From positions 62,001 to 126,000 of the forward strand of contig NZ_QJRG01000034.1 of the NCBI RefSeq assembly GCF_004025535.1: a DNA stretch of 64,000 nucleotides, read 5' to 3'. The position numbers were made by a program, and so were the translations under genes. Position 1 is the first letter of the stretch; every line of letters begins with the position of its first letter. The DNA is from Pseudomonas alkylphenolica. Lineage in GTDB: Bacteria > Pseudomonadota > Gammaproteobacteria > Pseudomonadales > Pseudomonadaceae. The notes below the pieces were generated by a model that saw nothing but the letters and a program-made list of their open reading frames with translations, was not told the DNA's origin and did not search any database. This document shows positions 35,101 through 43,960 of this stretch, piece by piece.

Positions 35101-36162
35101 ATGTTTATCAAGAATGCTTGGTATTGCGCTGGTTGGGACTATCAAGTCTCACAAGGCAAGACTGCCCTTATTGCACGTAAAATCGCTGGCGAACGCGTGG
35201 TGCTTTATCGCAAGCTCAATGGTGATGTCGTGGCAATGGAAGACCGCTGCCCTCACCGACAAGCCGCTCTATCCATGGGATCGAAGGAAGGAGATGAACT
35301 TCGTTGCATGTATCACGGCCTGAAATTCGGAAGTGATGGCAAATGCACTGAAATCCCTGGTCAATCCAACATTCCAGAACGCGCCTGTGTGCGGGTATTT
35401 CCGGTAGTCGAAAAGGACAACTGGATCTGGGTATGGATGGGGGATCCCCTCAAAGCTGATCCAAGTCTGATCACGGATGCGGTCGGGCCAAGCCATCCGG
35501 ATTACAACACTCGCCCTTGCTACATCCAAATTGACGCTGACTATCGCCTCGAGAATGCCAACCTGGCAGACCTTTCGCATAGCTCCTTCACTCACGACGC
35601 CACCATCGCAATGGGTTGGGCGCAGGCATTGGCCAAACCTCAGCACAAAGTCCTGCCTCGTGGCGTCAAGACTGATTACTGGGTACGGAATGTCCCTGTT
35701 CCAAAATTCGTCGAGCATATGTTCCCACCGGGATTCATGTGTGATGCGCATTTCGACATCACACAAACTGTGCCATGCAACTGGATTCTGCATTTCCGCG
35801 TATTCATGGCAGGCACAGCTACTGAAGGCGAGTCGGATGGCATGCTTGTTCTCGATTCTTGGAGCTGCCAAGCCATTACTCCGCGGGATGAGAGGTCTGT
35901 GGATTACTACTACTCCTGGGGTGTGAGCAAAGCCACTGACCGTCCTGGCTTGAGTGATCTCTTAAAAGAAGGACTGGATGAAGCCTTCCGAGAAGACAAA
36001 GCCATGCTTGAGGGACAGCAGAAGCGCATGGAAGAAAAGCCCAACTTCAAAACATTTGATATCGCAGCAGATGCTGGGCCAGGAAAAATGCTTTGGGTGT
36101 TGGACAAATTGATTAAAGAAGAAGCCTCTCAATCGGAGTCACTGATAGCGTCAATGGCTTGA
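35101..36162 (+). CDS. Third Rieske aromatic oxygenase/O-demethylase
   Basis: A 353-aa VanA-like Rieske oxygenase. Rieske ligands are Cys50, His52, Cys69 and His72; the mononuclear iron motif NLADLSHSSFTH gives Asp157, His160 and His165. It is diverged from both oxygenases at the left end of the window. GGAGG precedes the ATG. A dedicated reductase follows 61 bp downstream, so this is a self-contained two-component system. Its neighbours are a MalT-like regulator and the catechol meta-cleavage operon, which makes a guaiacol-like or other methoxyphenol/methoxybenzoate substrate attractive, but this is inference. Confidence 0.85.
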   Translation: MFIKNAWYCAGWDYQVSQGKTALIARKIAGERVVLYRKLNGDVVAMEDRCPHRQAALSMGSKEGDELRCMYHGLKFGSDGKCTEIPGQSNIPERACVRVFPVVEKDNWIWVWMGDPLKADPSLITDAVGPSHPDYNTRPCYIQIDADYRLENANLADLSHSSFTHDATIAMGWAQALAKPQHKVLPRGVKTDYWVRNVPVPKFVEHMFPPGFMCDAHFDITQTVPCNWILHFRVFMAGTATEGESDGMLVLDSWSCQAITPRDERSVDYYYSWGVSKATDRPGLSDLLKEGLDEAFREDKAMLEGQQKRMEEKPNFKTFDIAADAGPGKMLWVLDKLIKEEASQSESLIASMA

Positions 36163-36171
36163 GGTAACAAC

Positions 36172-36200
36172 GTCACGAACCCGATTCAAGGGTTCGTGAC
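36172..36200 (+). promoter_or_regulatory. Perfect 11-bp stem-loop between oxygenase and reductase genes
   Basis: GTCACGAACCC (36172-36182) and GGGTTCGTGAC (36190-36200) pair perfectly across 7 bases. No T-tract follows. It lies 9 bp after the oxygenase stop and may stabilise the upstream mRNA or attenuate reductase expression. Confidence 0.5.
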
Positions 36201-36223
36201 CATTTACGATTTGAGAGATCGCC

Positions 36224-37174
36224 GTGATGACAGACAAACTCACTTTAAAGGTCACTGACATCCGCTGTGAAGCTAAAGATGTCATGGTTTTGGAACTCAA
36301 ACACCCCGATGGTAAGGATCTGCCGCCCTTCACTGCCGGCGCGCATCTCGAGATCTACCTCCAGGGAAATCTGATCCGTCACTACTCGCTATGCAACGAC
36401 CCGGCCGAGAGGGGCCGCTACTGCATTGGTGTGGGCTTGGCAAAGGAAAGTCGAGGTGGATCCGAGTACATCCACCGCTCAGTGCGTGTTGGAATGTCAA
36501 TCCAATGCAGTGCCCCACGCAACAACTTCCCAATGGACTCATCAGCTATCGAGCATGTATTCATTGCCGGCGGAATAGGTGTAACGCCAATTATGGCGAT
36601 GATCAAAACCTGTATCCGCGAGGGGAAGAAATGGCGTCTGTTGTACTGTACTCGCAATCGTCAGCGAACCGCGTTTTACGAAGAGCTCAAAGCTCTGGCC
36701 CCTGACAGTTGTCACTTTCATTTTGACGACGAACAGACCGACTTCTTTCAACCAACTGAAGCTTTGATTGATATCGACCCTCAAGCTCATATCTATTGCT
36801 GCGGCCCAATGCCGTTGATGAAAGCGGTTGAGGCTGCCGAATCGAAAAGAGATCCTTCTCACGTACATTTCGAGTGGTTCACAGCCGCTGCGGTAGACAC
36901 AGCTCAAGACAAACCCTTCAAAGTCATCCTGCGCTCAGGTGCGGAGTTCGAAGTGCCTACAGGCAAAAGCATCCTGGATGTCCTTGAGGAGCGCGATGAA
37001 GGCGTGCCTTATTCCTGCCGGGAAGGGCTTTGCGCGACCTGTAGGACAGGAGTGATCTCAGGTGTGCCTGATCATCGAGACAGCGTGCTGTCCAAAGCCG
37101 AGCGCGACTCCAACTCATGCATGATGATCTGCGTATCCCGAGCTTTAACCGAAACGCTACAACTGGATTTGTGA
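36224..37174 (+). CDS. VanB-type ferredoxin reductase for the third Rieske oxygenase
   Basis: A 316-aa phthalate-dioxygenase-family reductase: flavin domain (RHYSLCNDP ~52), NAD domain (FIAGGIGVTPIMAM ~110, YCCGPMPLM ~190) and C-terminal 2Fe-2S domain with CREGLCATC (~266-274). It is distinct from the VanB at 92-1033. It is paired with the Rieske oxygenase upstream. Its stop codon directly abuts the stop codon of the convergent MalT-like regulator gene with no spacer, so read-through or antisense interference between the two is possible. Confidence 0.9.
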   Translation: MMTDKLTLKVTDIRCEAKDVMVLELKHPDGKDLPPFTAGAHLEIYLQGNLIRHYSLCNDPAERGRYCIGVGLAKESRGGSEYIHRSVRVGMSIQCSAPRNNFPMDSSAIEHVFIAGGIGVTPIMAMIKTCIREGKKWRLLYCTRNRQRTAFYEELKALAPDSCHFHFDDEQTDFFQPTEALIDIDPQAHIYCCGPMPLMKAVEAAESKRDPSHVHFEWFTAAAVDTAQDKPFKVILRSGAEFEVPTGKSILDVLEERDEGVPYSCREGLCATCRTGVISGVPDHRDSVLSKAERDSNSCMMICVSRALTETLQLDL

Positions 37175-39937
37175 CTAAACGAGCAGGCCGCGCTCTTTCG
37201 CGGCCCTCACTGCGAGCTTGCGTCGCCTGACACCCAATTTTTCGAAGATTCTCTGCCAATACCACTTCACTGTACTTTCTGTCAGCCCAAGTGCTTGAGC
37301 CACCTCTTGGGCTGCGAGGCTATGAGCGGTGAGCCTGATAATTTCCAGCTCGCGTTCTGATAGGCTTTCCAAACGAATGCTCGGCACGGCAGCAGGTACT
37401 ACCCGAGGGATTTCCATGCCTGAACCGAAGGCTTTAAGTACAGCTTTCAAACGGGACAACCAAGGGACATCAATAGCTGGATTAGATTGAAGGAGGTCTT
37501 GCAGCACGGCGCAGATCTCCTCTCCTTCATCGAGAAAAATTCGATCGAAGCTCCCATCAGCGTGAACCAACGCTTCAATAAGAACCCTTCTCGCCGCAGG
37601 CACATCACCTGATCGCCAAAACAACCTGGTCAGAAGCACGGAAACTCGTAAAAAAGATAGAACGCAGTGCCGCTCCAAAGTCCAGGCAGCCCATCGACGG
37701 AGCAATTTTATGGCTTCCGTACCCCTCCCCGTTTCCAACGCGACCCTTGAGAAGGCAATTGCAATCAACTCCCGACGACTGTCCACACACCCCTCGGGGT
37801 TCAGAGAGCGTAAGGTTCGATACTCTGGATGGCTTTCAAGCAGATGTTGCGCCTGATGGATGTGACCTTGCTCGATGTACAAATGGGTGCGCAAGGCCAA
37901 CACATTAACTTGTAATCTGGGCAGCTCAAAACGCTCCGCCAAATCATCAGCAGCGTCTAATGCTTCGTGGGCATCCGTGAAGTTTTGGTTCGTTCTGGCA
38001 AGCCTTGCGACCGTGAGCTGACGGGCGATGATGGAGTCTAATAGACCGAACTCTAATGGCTGTGCAATCACGCCACGAAGCAAAATAGCAGCCTCGTCCA
38101 ACCGATTCTCGCAATAGAGAAGCATGGCCAGCTGAGCGCAAGCCATGGCGGCAAGCGCAGAAGTCTCACCCTGAATTCGTATAGCCGTATCGAGTGCACC
38201 TCGGAAAAAACGCTCAGCCGCTGTAACGTCCCCCCTCTCCAAGAAAATACTGCCAGCTACAGCGTCCAGAAACACGATGCCAAATTTCGCACCTGCGTCA
38301 TTGAAAAGCTTGCGAAGTACCTCGGTCTCAGCGGGAGAAGCATCACAAATAAATCGATCCCTGCGACACATCCACAACGCCACTCTGCATGATGCCTCCA
38401 TATAGGGGTCTTGATGAGAGTAGGAATCGAGCCACTCAAGCGAAGTACGCTCCGCATCCTTAAGCTTATCCGTGAACGCTTGAAGCATGCCTTGGCGGTG
38501 CAATGACTTCATTTGCAACTGGTGTGTCTCAAGATCCTTAGGGCTTTCAGTGGAGAGTTCCGATGCTGACAACGACAGGCGTCGCTGCGCCTCATGCAAT
38601 AGTTCACGTGCTTCGTGGAACCGCCATCGGATGACACTATCCCATACCAATTCCAGCTGAAGCCGGGGCAGTTTTTGTAGTTCAGCTTCGTCCAGCTGGT
38701 CTGCCAGAGATTGCAGCATTGCCGTTTGCCCACTGGCAAACAACTCTGAGCATGCCGACTCGAGCAAGGAACCTGCCCAAGACTGATCATTGATAGCAAA
38801 GGCCTGCTCAATCGCCTCGACAATACGGCCATGAGCCGCTAGCCAAGTACCAGCCCTTCTGCGGTATCCCTCAACGGACTCAGGTGAACGCTCCACCAAA
38901 ACGCGGCGAAGCAAGTCGCCAAATAGATGATGATATCGATACCAGGTGCGCTCCCTATCCAGTCTCAGCAGAAACAGATTTTTTGCCTCGGCTTGCTCTA
39001 TTAAATGCACAGCGTCAGTGGAAGGAAGCACCGCATTGACCAACTCAGCACTCATTGATTTCAGCACAGAAGTGCCCAGCAAAAAGCGCTGCATTTGCGT
39101 AGATTGTTTTGCCAAAACCTCCTCAACCAGGAAATCGGCAATGTCTTTATCCGCACCGGAAAACCGAGAAATAAAGACATCGGGGTCACGCGCGGACTCC
39201 ATAGCGATCGAGACCATCTGCAAGCTGGCTGGCCACCCTTCTGTCTTTTTATAGAGCAAAGTAATCTGCTCGTCGGAAAGCCCCAACGATGCGGATTGCC
39301 TCATGAAGTCCCTGACTTCGTCGGCTGAAAATGCCACCGCATCAGCCTCCAATTCGCAGAGTCGACCGCGCGCGCGCAAACGGGCCAATGGCAGTTGCGG
39401 CACCTCACGTGAGGCAATTACAAACTTAAGATTTGGATGTTCGCAGATAATTACCGCACTGAGGAATTCTAGGGCCGGGCCTTCGGAAAGCAGATGAAGG
39501 TCATCAAGAAATACATGGACGACACTCTGCTGAGATGACAACCACTCAAGCAACTCCTCTGCCAGGAATTGAACATCGACACCTACCCCCATTCCCTGAT
39601 GACTACCTGGTGAGGTAGCCGGTTCACCGCCCTCAACGCGAAAGCCGGATTGACCGATAGCGGCAGTCAAATGAGTGGCAAATCTGACAATGTCGTTATC
39701 GTAGGTGTCCAGGCTAAGCCAGCAAGCGCTTTTCCCAGCGCCGATCAGCCGATGATATACGGATGTCATCAGACTACTTTTTCCGTAACCTGCCGGCGCG
39801 GAGATTAGGGTCACCTGCTTGTCGATTTGCTCAAGCAGTCTACGTTGCAAGCTATCGCGCCCGATAAGGCCAGCTCGCTGAGAGGGAGGATCAATCTTGT
39901 TTCGTATCACACGCCCGATAGCGAGAGATTTGCTCAT
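37175..39937 (-). CDS. MalT/AlkS-like large ATP-dependent LuxR-family regulator
   Basis: A 920-aa STAND-type activator. Walker A is APAGYGKSS (~46-54) and Walker B is VHVFLDDLHLL (~136-146). A long TPR-like helical region fills the middle (~400-840), and a LuxR HTH closes the protein (LSERELEIIRLTAHSLAAQEV, then LTESTVKWYWQRIFEKLGV in part). MalT and AlkS are family models: inducer and ATP drive oligomerisation on repeated DNA boxes. It is convergent with the third Rieske system and upstream of the meta-cleavage operon. Candidate targets are the repeated GGTAT elements at 43638-43674 and 57587-57673. Confidence 0.88.
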   Translation of the reverse strand: MSKSLAIGRVIRNKIDPPSQRAGLIGRDSLQRRLLEQIDKQVTLISAPAGYGKSSLMTSVYHRLIGAGKSACWLSLDTYDNDIVRFATHLTAAIGQSGFRVEGGEPATSPGSHQGMGVGVDVQFLAEELLEWLSSQQSVVHVFLDDLHLLSEGPALEFLSAVIICEHPNLKFVIASREVPQLPLARLRARGRLCELEADAVAFSADEVRDFMRQSASLGLSDEQITLLYKKTEGWPASLQMVSIAMESARDPDVFISRFSGADKDIADFLVEEVLAKQSTQMQRFLLGTSVLKSMSAELVNAVLPSTDAVHLIEQAEAKNLFLLRLDRERTWYRYHHLFGDLLRRVLVERSPESVEGYRRRAGTWLAAHGRIVEAIEQAFAINDQSWAGSLLESACSELFASGQTAMLQSLADQLDEAELQKLPRLQLELVWDSVIRWRFHEARELLHEAQRRLSLSASELSTESPKDLETHQLQMKSLHRQGMLQAFTDKLKDAERTSLEWLDSYSHQDPYMEASCRVALWMCRRDRFICDASPAETEVLRKLFNDAGAKFGIVFLDAVAGSIFLERGDVTAAERFFRGALDTAIRIQGETSALAAMACAQLAMLLYCENRLDEAAILLRGVIAQPLEFGLLDSIIARQLTVARLARTNQNFTDAHEALDAADDLAERFELPRLQVNVLALRTHLYIEQGHIHQAQHLLESHPEYRTLRSLNPEGCVDSRRELIAIAFSRVALETGRGTEAIKLLRRWAAWTLERHCVLSFLRVSVLLTRLFWRSGDVPAARRVLIEALVHADGSFDRIFLDEGEEICAVLQDLLQSNPAIDVPWLSRLKAVLKAFGSGMEIPRVVPAAVPSIRLESLSERELEIIRLTAHSLAAQEVAQALGLTESTVKWYWQRIFEKLGVRRRKLAVRAAKERGLLV

Positions 39938-40174
39938 GGCAGACTGCCCAAAACCTGATGTGCTCTCTCAGATTGGTCAATCCGCGCGCTTAGCTTGCGG
40001 CTGCAAGCACGATGAGAGCCATCCATGTATGCGCCCTTTTCTTTTTTGTAGTTTGTTGGCAATGGGATGTAACCAGTCTACACAGGGTGCCCACTGCTAA
40101 CCACCTGCTGCGTGAGCTTGTGAGCACCACCGCCAATGCTCTAAAGGACGCAGCAGCACATATACGTTCGAATA

Positions 40175-41107
40175 TCAGGTCAGCACGGTCAGGAAGCTCT
40201 CGCGTGGGGTATTGTCGTGAGCGAACGTTGCCTGGCCCAGCTCGGACGTGTCCCAAACAAGCGTAGGAACATCGGGATAGTAGACATAACCGCCCGTGAA
40301 AACCTCGTTCCGATTACCGGACGGATCAAAAAAGTACACCGTGGCACCGCGAGTCACTCCATGACGTGTTGGGCCTACGTCGATAGGAATACGATTGCGC
40401 CCCATCCAGTCTGCTGCGTGATATACGTCGCTGACTGACTCCAATAAAAAGGACACATGGTGGAGCATGTTTGGCTCGGGCTGCAGAACGAAAGCAACGT
40501 CGTGCGGTTTTGTGGAGCAAGAGAAGAAAACCGCCATCACCGCGTTGGTTTCGTGATGGATCAGTTTTTCGCTGATCCCCATTTCGAAAACCTTGTGGAA
40601 CAGCTCAATGTTTTTATCGAGATCAGTACCACCTAACAGACAATGGTCTAGTCGAACTGGGCGCATGCCCCGAATGACGCCTTCCTCAGGTATAACGCCT
40701 GGGTTCCTATAACCCAGTGTGTTACCCAACTGTTCTTTTTCGGCGTACAACTGCATCGTATGCCCACTTGGCAAAACGAACTGAATACGTCGGCCGCTTT
40801 TCGGATATACACCGGCCTCGATACGCTCAATCGACAGGCCGAAATTACGCACCTTGTCTTCAAGATCTACTAGCGCAGCCTCATCCGAAACCTTGAATGC
40901 AAAATAATCAATGCCTGGAGAGTCAGCCTGCCGCAGAATCAGGCTGTGATGATCGTGTTCATCCCAAGCCTTGTAATAAACCTGCCCCAGGTCATCCTCC
41001 ATGACCTCAATCAGACCAATGCAGCGCCCATAGTGATCACGTGCAGCGTCCATATCCATGACACGCAGCGCGACCTCTCCTACTCTAAGCAAACCCTTCA
41101 TGGCCAT
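40175..41107 (-). CDS. xylE: Catechol 2,3-dioxygenase
   Basis: A 310-aa extradiol dioxygenase (XylE/DmpB/NahH type) that opens catechol to 2-hydroxymuconic semialdehyde. Two VOC domains are present. Metal ligands lie in VRLDHCLLGG (first His), LHHVSFLLE (second His) and GNRNEVFTGG (Glu). The C-terminal PRESFLTVLT matches XylE endings. The start at 41107 follows AGAGGAAGG and gives the normal family length; the ATG at 41215 would add 36 residues. It is the last gene of an operon with a ferredoxin, a NahX-like protein and the semialdehyde dehydrogenase. The sequence is diverged enough from XylE that substituted catechols cannot be excluded. Confidence 0.92.
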   Translation of the reverse strand: MAMKGLLRVGEVALRVMDMDAARDHYGRCIGLIEVMEDDLGQVYYKAWDEHDHHSLILRQADSPGIDYFAFKVSDEAALVDLEDKVRNFGLSIERIEAGVYPKSGRRIQFVLPSGHTMQLYAEKEQLGNTLGYRNPGVIPEEGVIRGMRPVRLDHCLLGGTDLDKNIELFHKVFEMGISEKLIHHETNAVMAVFFSCSTKPHDVAFVLQPEPNMLHHVSFLLESVSDVYHAADWMGRNRIPIDVGPTRHGVTRGATVYFFDPSGNRNEVFTGGYVYYPDVPTLVWDTSELGQATFAHDNTPRESFLTVLT

Positions 41108-41222
41108 TGCAACCTTCCTCTTTTTATATTTGGATTCGTCGGTAACAAGCTTTGGAAAGCCTCTGGTATGAATGCCGTTCCCGAAAGCGCGCAATGCGGC
41201 TTTCGGAGATGGCAAAAGATGC

Positions 41223-42737
41223 TCAGAGCTTCACGCAGATGTTCCTTAACTCAGTGTAAAACTCGAGCGAGTGCACACCACCTTCGCGACCAATCCCTGA
41301 CTGCTTGGAGCCACCGAATGGCGTTCTCAGATCGCGCAAGAACCAGGAATTGACCCAGGTGATGCCAACATCGACTTTCGAAGCAACACGATGAGCCCGT
41401 GATAGGTCTTTAGTCCAAATAGTGGTGGAAAGCCCGTAGTCGGTAGCGTTCGCGAGTCGGATAACTTCATCCTCCGAATCGAACGGAGCGATGTGACAGC
41501 AAGGGCCAAAGATCTCCTCGGTGACCACCGAAGCAGTTTCTGGAAGGCCAGTCCAAATGGTGGGCTGCACCCAGGAACCCTCGGCCAACTCGCCTTCCAG
41601 ATTTGGCACGCCTCCGCCAGTCACTACTGTGGCACCTTCATTGCGTGCCTTCTCGTAGTAGGAAAGCACTTTATTGCGATGCTCCTGGCTAATGAGCGGC
41701 CCCAGGGTAGTGGTCTTCTCCTGTGGATGTCCCGGTCGTAGCGCTTCAGCGCGAATTTTCAAAGCAGCCACGAATCGATCAAAGATTGGACGCTCCACAT
41801 AAAGACGCTCAGTCCCCAGACAGACTTGACCGCAGTTGAGGAAGACCGATCGAACGGCGCTGTCGACCGCTGCGTCGAAGTCACAATCTGCGAAAATCAG
41901 GCCCGCATTCTTACCGCCCAGTTCGAAGGAAACATCACGAATCAGGTCGGCGCCAGCTCGCATGATCGCAGCACCTGTACGCGTTTCCCCTGTGAAAGTA
42001 ATTGCATCGACACCTGGGTGCTGGGTCAGTAACTCTCCAGCTGAATCTTTCCCGAAACCATGCACGACGTTGTACACACCTTTGGGTATGCCGACAGCGT
42101 TCATGACTTCACCTAGCAGTGTCGCAGTGCCTGGGGTTTCCTCTGACGGTTTTACAATTACCGTGTTGCCACACGCCAGTGCTGGGGCCACCTTCCAAGT
42201 CATCAAAAGCAGCGGAGCGTTCCAAGGGCAGATTACACCTACCACCCCTTTAGGAACGCGAATCGCATAGTTGAGTGCGCCCGCACCGTCGGGTGTAGGT
42301 GTCTGGAAGCTCTCATTGGGTACGTTTTTCACCACATCCGCAAAAATCTTGAAATTCGCAGCACCTCGGGGGATGAAGGCGTGTTCCATCATCGATTTCG
42401 GTTGGCCCGTATCAGCCATCTCGGCTGCAACAAAATCGTCGAAACGCCGAGTAATTTCATCAGCCACTTTATAGAGCAGCGCCGATCGCTCCTCTACGGA
42501 CATTTTACCCCATGGGCCTTCCAGTGCCGCGCGTGAAGCTTCCACAGCACGGTCTATTTCACTAAGACCACCTTCGGATACAGAACCCACAACGGAGTTG
42601 TCTGTAGGGTTGCGTTTTTCAAAGGTGCGCTGGTCTGTGGACTCAACAAAGCTACCGTCGATGAAATGTCGGAATTTCACTGAAGATTCGAGATTAGAAG
42701 ACTGGAGGTTGGTTGCAGTGTTATTACTCATTTTCAT
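41223..42737 (-). CDS. xylG: 2-Hydroxymuconic semialdehyde dehydrogenase
   Basis: A 504-aa aldehyde dehydrogenase of the XylG/DmpC group, converting the ring-cleavage semialdehyde to 2-hydroxymuconate (4-oxalocrotonate enol). It has GVICPWNAPLLLMTWKVAPA (in part; cofactor loop), FELGGKNAGLIF (general-base Glu), NCGQVCLGTERLYVE (catalytic Cys) and the very XylG-like C-terminus GGVHSLEFYTELRNICVKL. About 18 extra residues precede the family start; an internal ATG at residue 3 lies in the overlap. It overlaps the NahX-like gene by 14 bp, implying translational coupling. With no XylF hydrolase in the window, this is the only visible branch after ring cleavage. Confidence 0.94.
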   Translation of the reverse strand: MKMSNNTATNLQSSNLESSVKFRHFIDGSFVESTDQRTFEKRNPTDNSVVGSVSEGGLSEIDRAVEASRAALEGPWGKMSVEERSALLYKVADEITRRFDDFVAAEMADTGQPKSMMEHAFIPRGAANFKIFADVVKNVPNESFQTPTPDGAGALNYAIRVPKGVVGVICPWNAPLLLMTWKVAPALACGNTVIVKPSEETPGTATLLGEVMNAVGIPKGVYNVVHGFGKDSAGELLTQHPGVDAITFTGETRTGAAIMRAGADLIRDVSFELGGKNAGLIFADCDFDAAVDSAVRSVFLNCGQVCLGTERLYVERPIFDRFVAALKIRAEALRPGHPQEKTTTLGPLISQEHRNKVLSYYEKARNEGATVVTGGGVPNLEGELAEGSWVQPTIWTGLPETASVVTEEIFGPCCHIAPFDSEDEVIRLANATDYGLSTTIWTKDLSRAHRVASKVDVGITWVNSWFLRDLRTPFGGSKQSGIGREGGVHSLEFYTELRNICVKL

Positions 42738-43200
42738 TGGTTCCTTGTAGATTCAGAACAGCGGCGAGTGCCGCCTTAACGCAGGCATCGTCTTGTGCTT
42801 CGGTGCCACCAGAAACTCCCACAGCGCCAATCAACTCACCTTGGACATAGACAGGTAGACCGCCTCTGACAAGCGTAAAATCAGGATGAAGGAGCATTGC
42901 CTCACGAACCCTCGCATTCTCCAATTCCAGTATGCTTTCGGCAGTCTCAGCATCGAATCCTAAGCCTGCTGCGCTGCGAGCTTTACGGCAGGCCATTTCA
43001 CTGGAAACGGAAAATGAGCCGGGCACACGAAGGAAGCCAACTAATGTGCCTGTACTATCAACCACTGCGACGTTGATTTTGATACCCAGTTGCTCAGCAT
43101 GGCGTATGGCTGCTTGCATCAAACACATGCTTGCGCTGTGAGTAATGATGGCCTGGGAAACAAACAACTTTTGCGGGGCTATTGCTCGTAAATTATTCAT
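42724..43200 (-). CDS. GlcG/HbpS-family protein (NahX-like)
   Basis: A 158-aa DUF336 (GlcG/HbpS) protein. It shows the typical ALMQAAIRHAEQLGIKINVAVVD-type N-terminal helix and strand (about residues 27-48) and the VYVQGELIGAVGVSGGTEAQDD tail region (~115-137, given in part). A relative, NahX, is encoded in naphthalene/salicylate meta-cleavage operons with no firm function; HbpS homologues bind haem. It overlaps the ferredoxin gene by 4 bp and the dehydrogenase gene by 14 bp, so it is made with them. Protection of the iron enzyme is one possible role. Confidence 0.8.
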   Translation of the reverse strand: MNNLRAIAPQKLFVSQAIITHSASMCLMQAAIRHAEQLGIKINVAVVDSTGTLVGFLRVPGSFSVSSEMACRKARSAAGLGFDAETAESILELENARVREAMLLHPDFTLVRGGLPVYVQGELIGAVGVSGGTEAQDDACVKAALAAVLNLQGTNENE

Positions 43201-43553
43201 GCGCGACGCCTCAAAGGCGGGCTAAGCGCCATAGGTTTCTGAGCGCTGGAGGGCTTAGGAAGGACAGCGACGAGTCGACCAATGGTTCGAATTTTCAGGT
43301 CAGATTCAGGGTACAGCTGGCACGCTAATGCGATTCCTTGACTTCGCTCATCAAGATCAACTTGCGACAAGCTCATCGTGCCAGTCCTATAGCTCCCAGC
43401 AAGCACCTGTACCCGACAAACACCGCAGCCTCCGCTACGGCATCCAACCTGGATGCAGCGTCCACTTCGCCCAGTCATGGCAAGCAGCACGCTTTGTCCT
43501 TCCCGACAGATGATCGAATCATCTGCGTTATCGACTTCGACTTTGAAAGCCAT
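43197..43553 (-). CDS. xylT: 2Fe-2S ferredoxin for catechol dioxygenase reactivation (XylT-like)
   Basis: A 118-aa plant-type ferredoxin. The cluster motif is GCRSGGCGVC (~37-46), with the fourth Cys in ALACQLYPE (~78). The segments CREGQSVLLAM and SGRCIQVGCR follow XylT/NahT closely. XylT reduces the inactive Fe(III) form of catechol 2,3-dioxygenase back to Fe(II), which suits the operon. The C-terminal tail (KPMALSPPLRRRA) is longer and more basic than in XylT. It is the promoter-proximal gene; the shared element at 43638-43674 lies 85-121 bp upstream of its start. Confidence 0.88.
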   Translation of the reverse strand: MAFKVEVDNADDSIICREGQSVLLAMTGRSGRCIQVGCRSGGCGVCRVQVLAGSYRTGTMSLSQVDLDERSQGIALACQLYPESDLKIRTIGRLVAVLPKPSSAQKPMALSPPLRRRA

Positions 43554-43637
43554 TCTATGCCCTCTCTCTCAGCTAAAATGACCGCTGAGACCAAGCGTTA
43601 TTGTTGTGATTGGCTTAACCGTAACCCAGCTCCTCTG

Positions 43638-43674
43638 ATACCGTCTAATACCTTTAATCTAGTCAACCCATACC
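43638..43674 (-). promoter_or_regulatory. Shared meta-operon control element, copy 1
   Basis: On the minus strand: GGTATGGG, 11 bases, then AAAGGTATTAGACGGTAT. The GGTAT units start 10 and 32 bp apart. The identical 18-mer and identical spacing occur upstream of the xylJ operon (57590-57626). TTGACT within the 11-base gap may be a -35. Copies this alike upstream of two operons of one pathway indicate a common activator site. Confidence 0.65.
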
Positions 43675-43734
43675 CGATCAGCATGCGTCTGGGGAATTGC
43701 ATTGCAGCTAACCACCCATTTGCATCATCACTGA

Positions 43735-43960
43735 CCAGTCATTTGTTTTCGACCTCGCCAGCATCGTTTCCAGTCCGTCCAACGACTTGATGGCCAACAC
43801 CAGGGAAATGATGCCTCCTTGCGGCGTTCCGGCGTGGCTGGGAAACGGTTGGAATTGGTAGAAATAACCAGCCTTGAGCCATTTCAATAAATCGCCTTGT
43901 CCATAGAGATGTTGGCGGTCAACCAGTCGTGGCTGATATTGTCGAAACAGCCTTCAATAC
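43735..43960 (-). pseudogene. Group II intron reverse transcriptase fragment
   Basis: The minus strand reads GIEGCFDNISHDWLTANISM, then after a one-base shift LLKWLKAGYFYQFQPFPSHA and GTPQGGIISLVLAIKSLDGLE. This is the finger/palm region of an LtrA-type group II intron RT (FDNI and GTPQGGIISP motifs). It is frameshifted, and no start, maturase or HNH portion is present. Confidence 0.75.
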
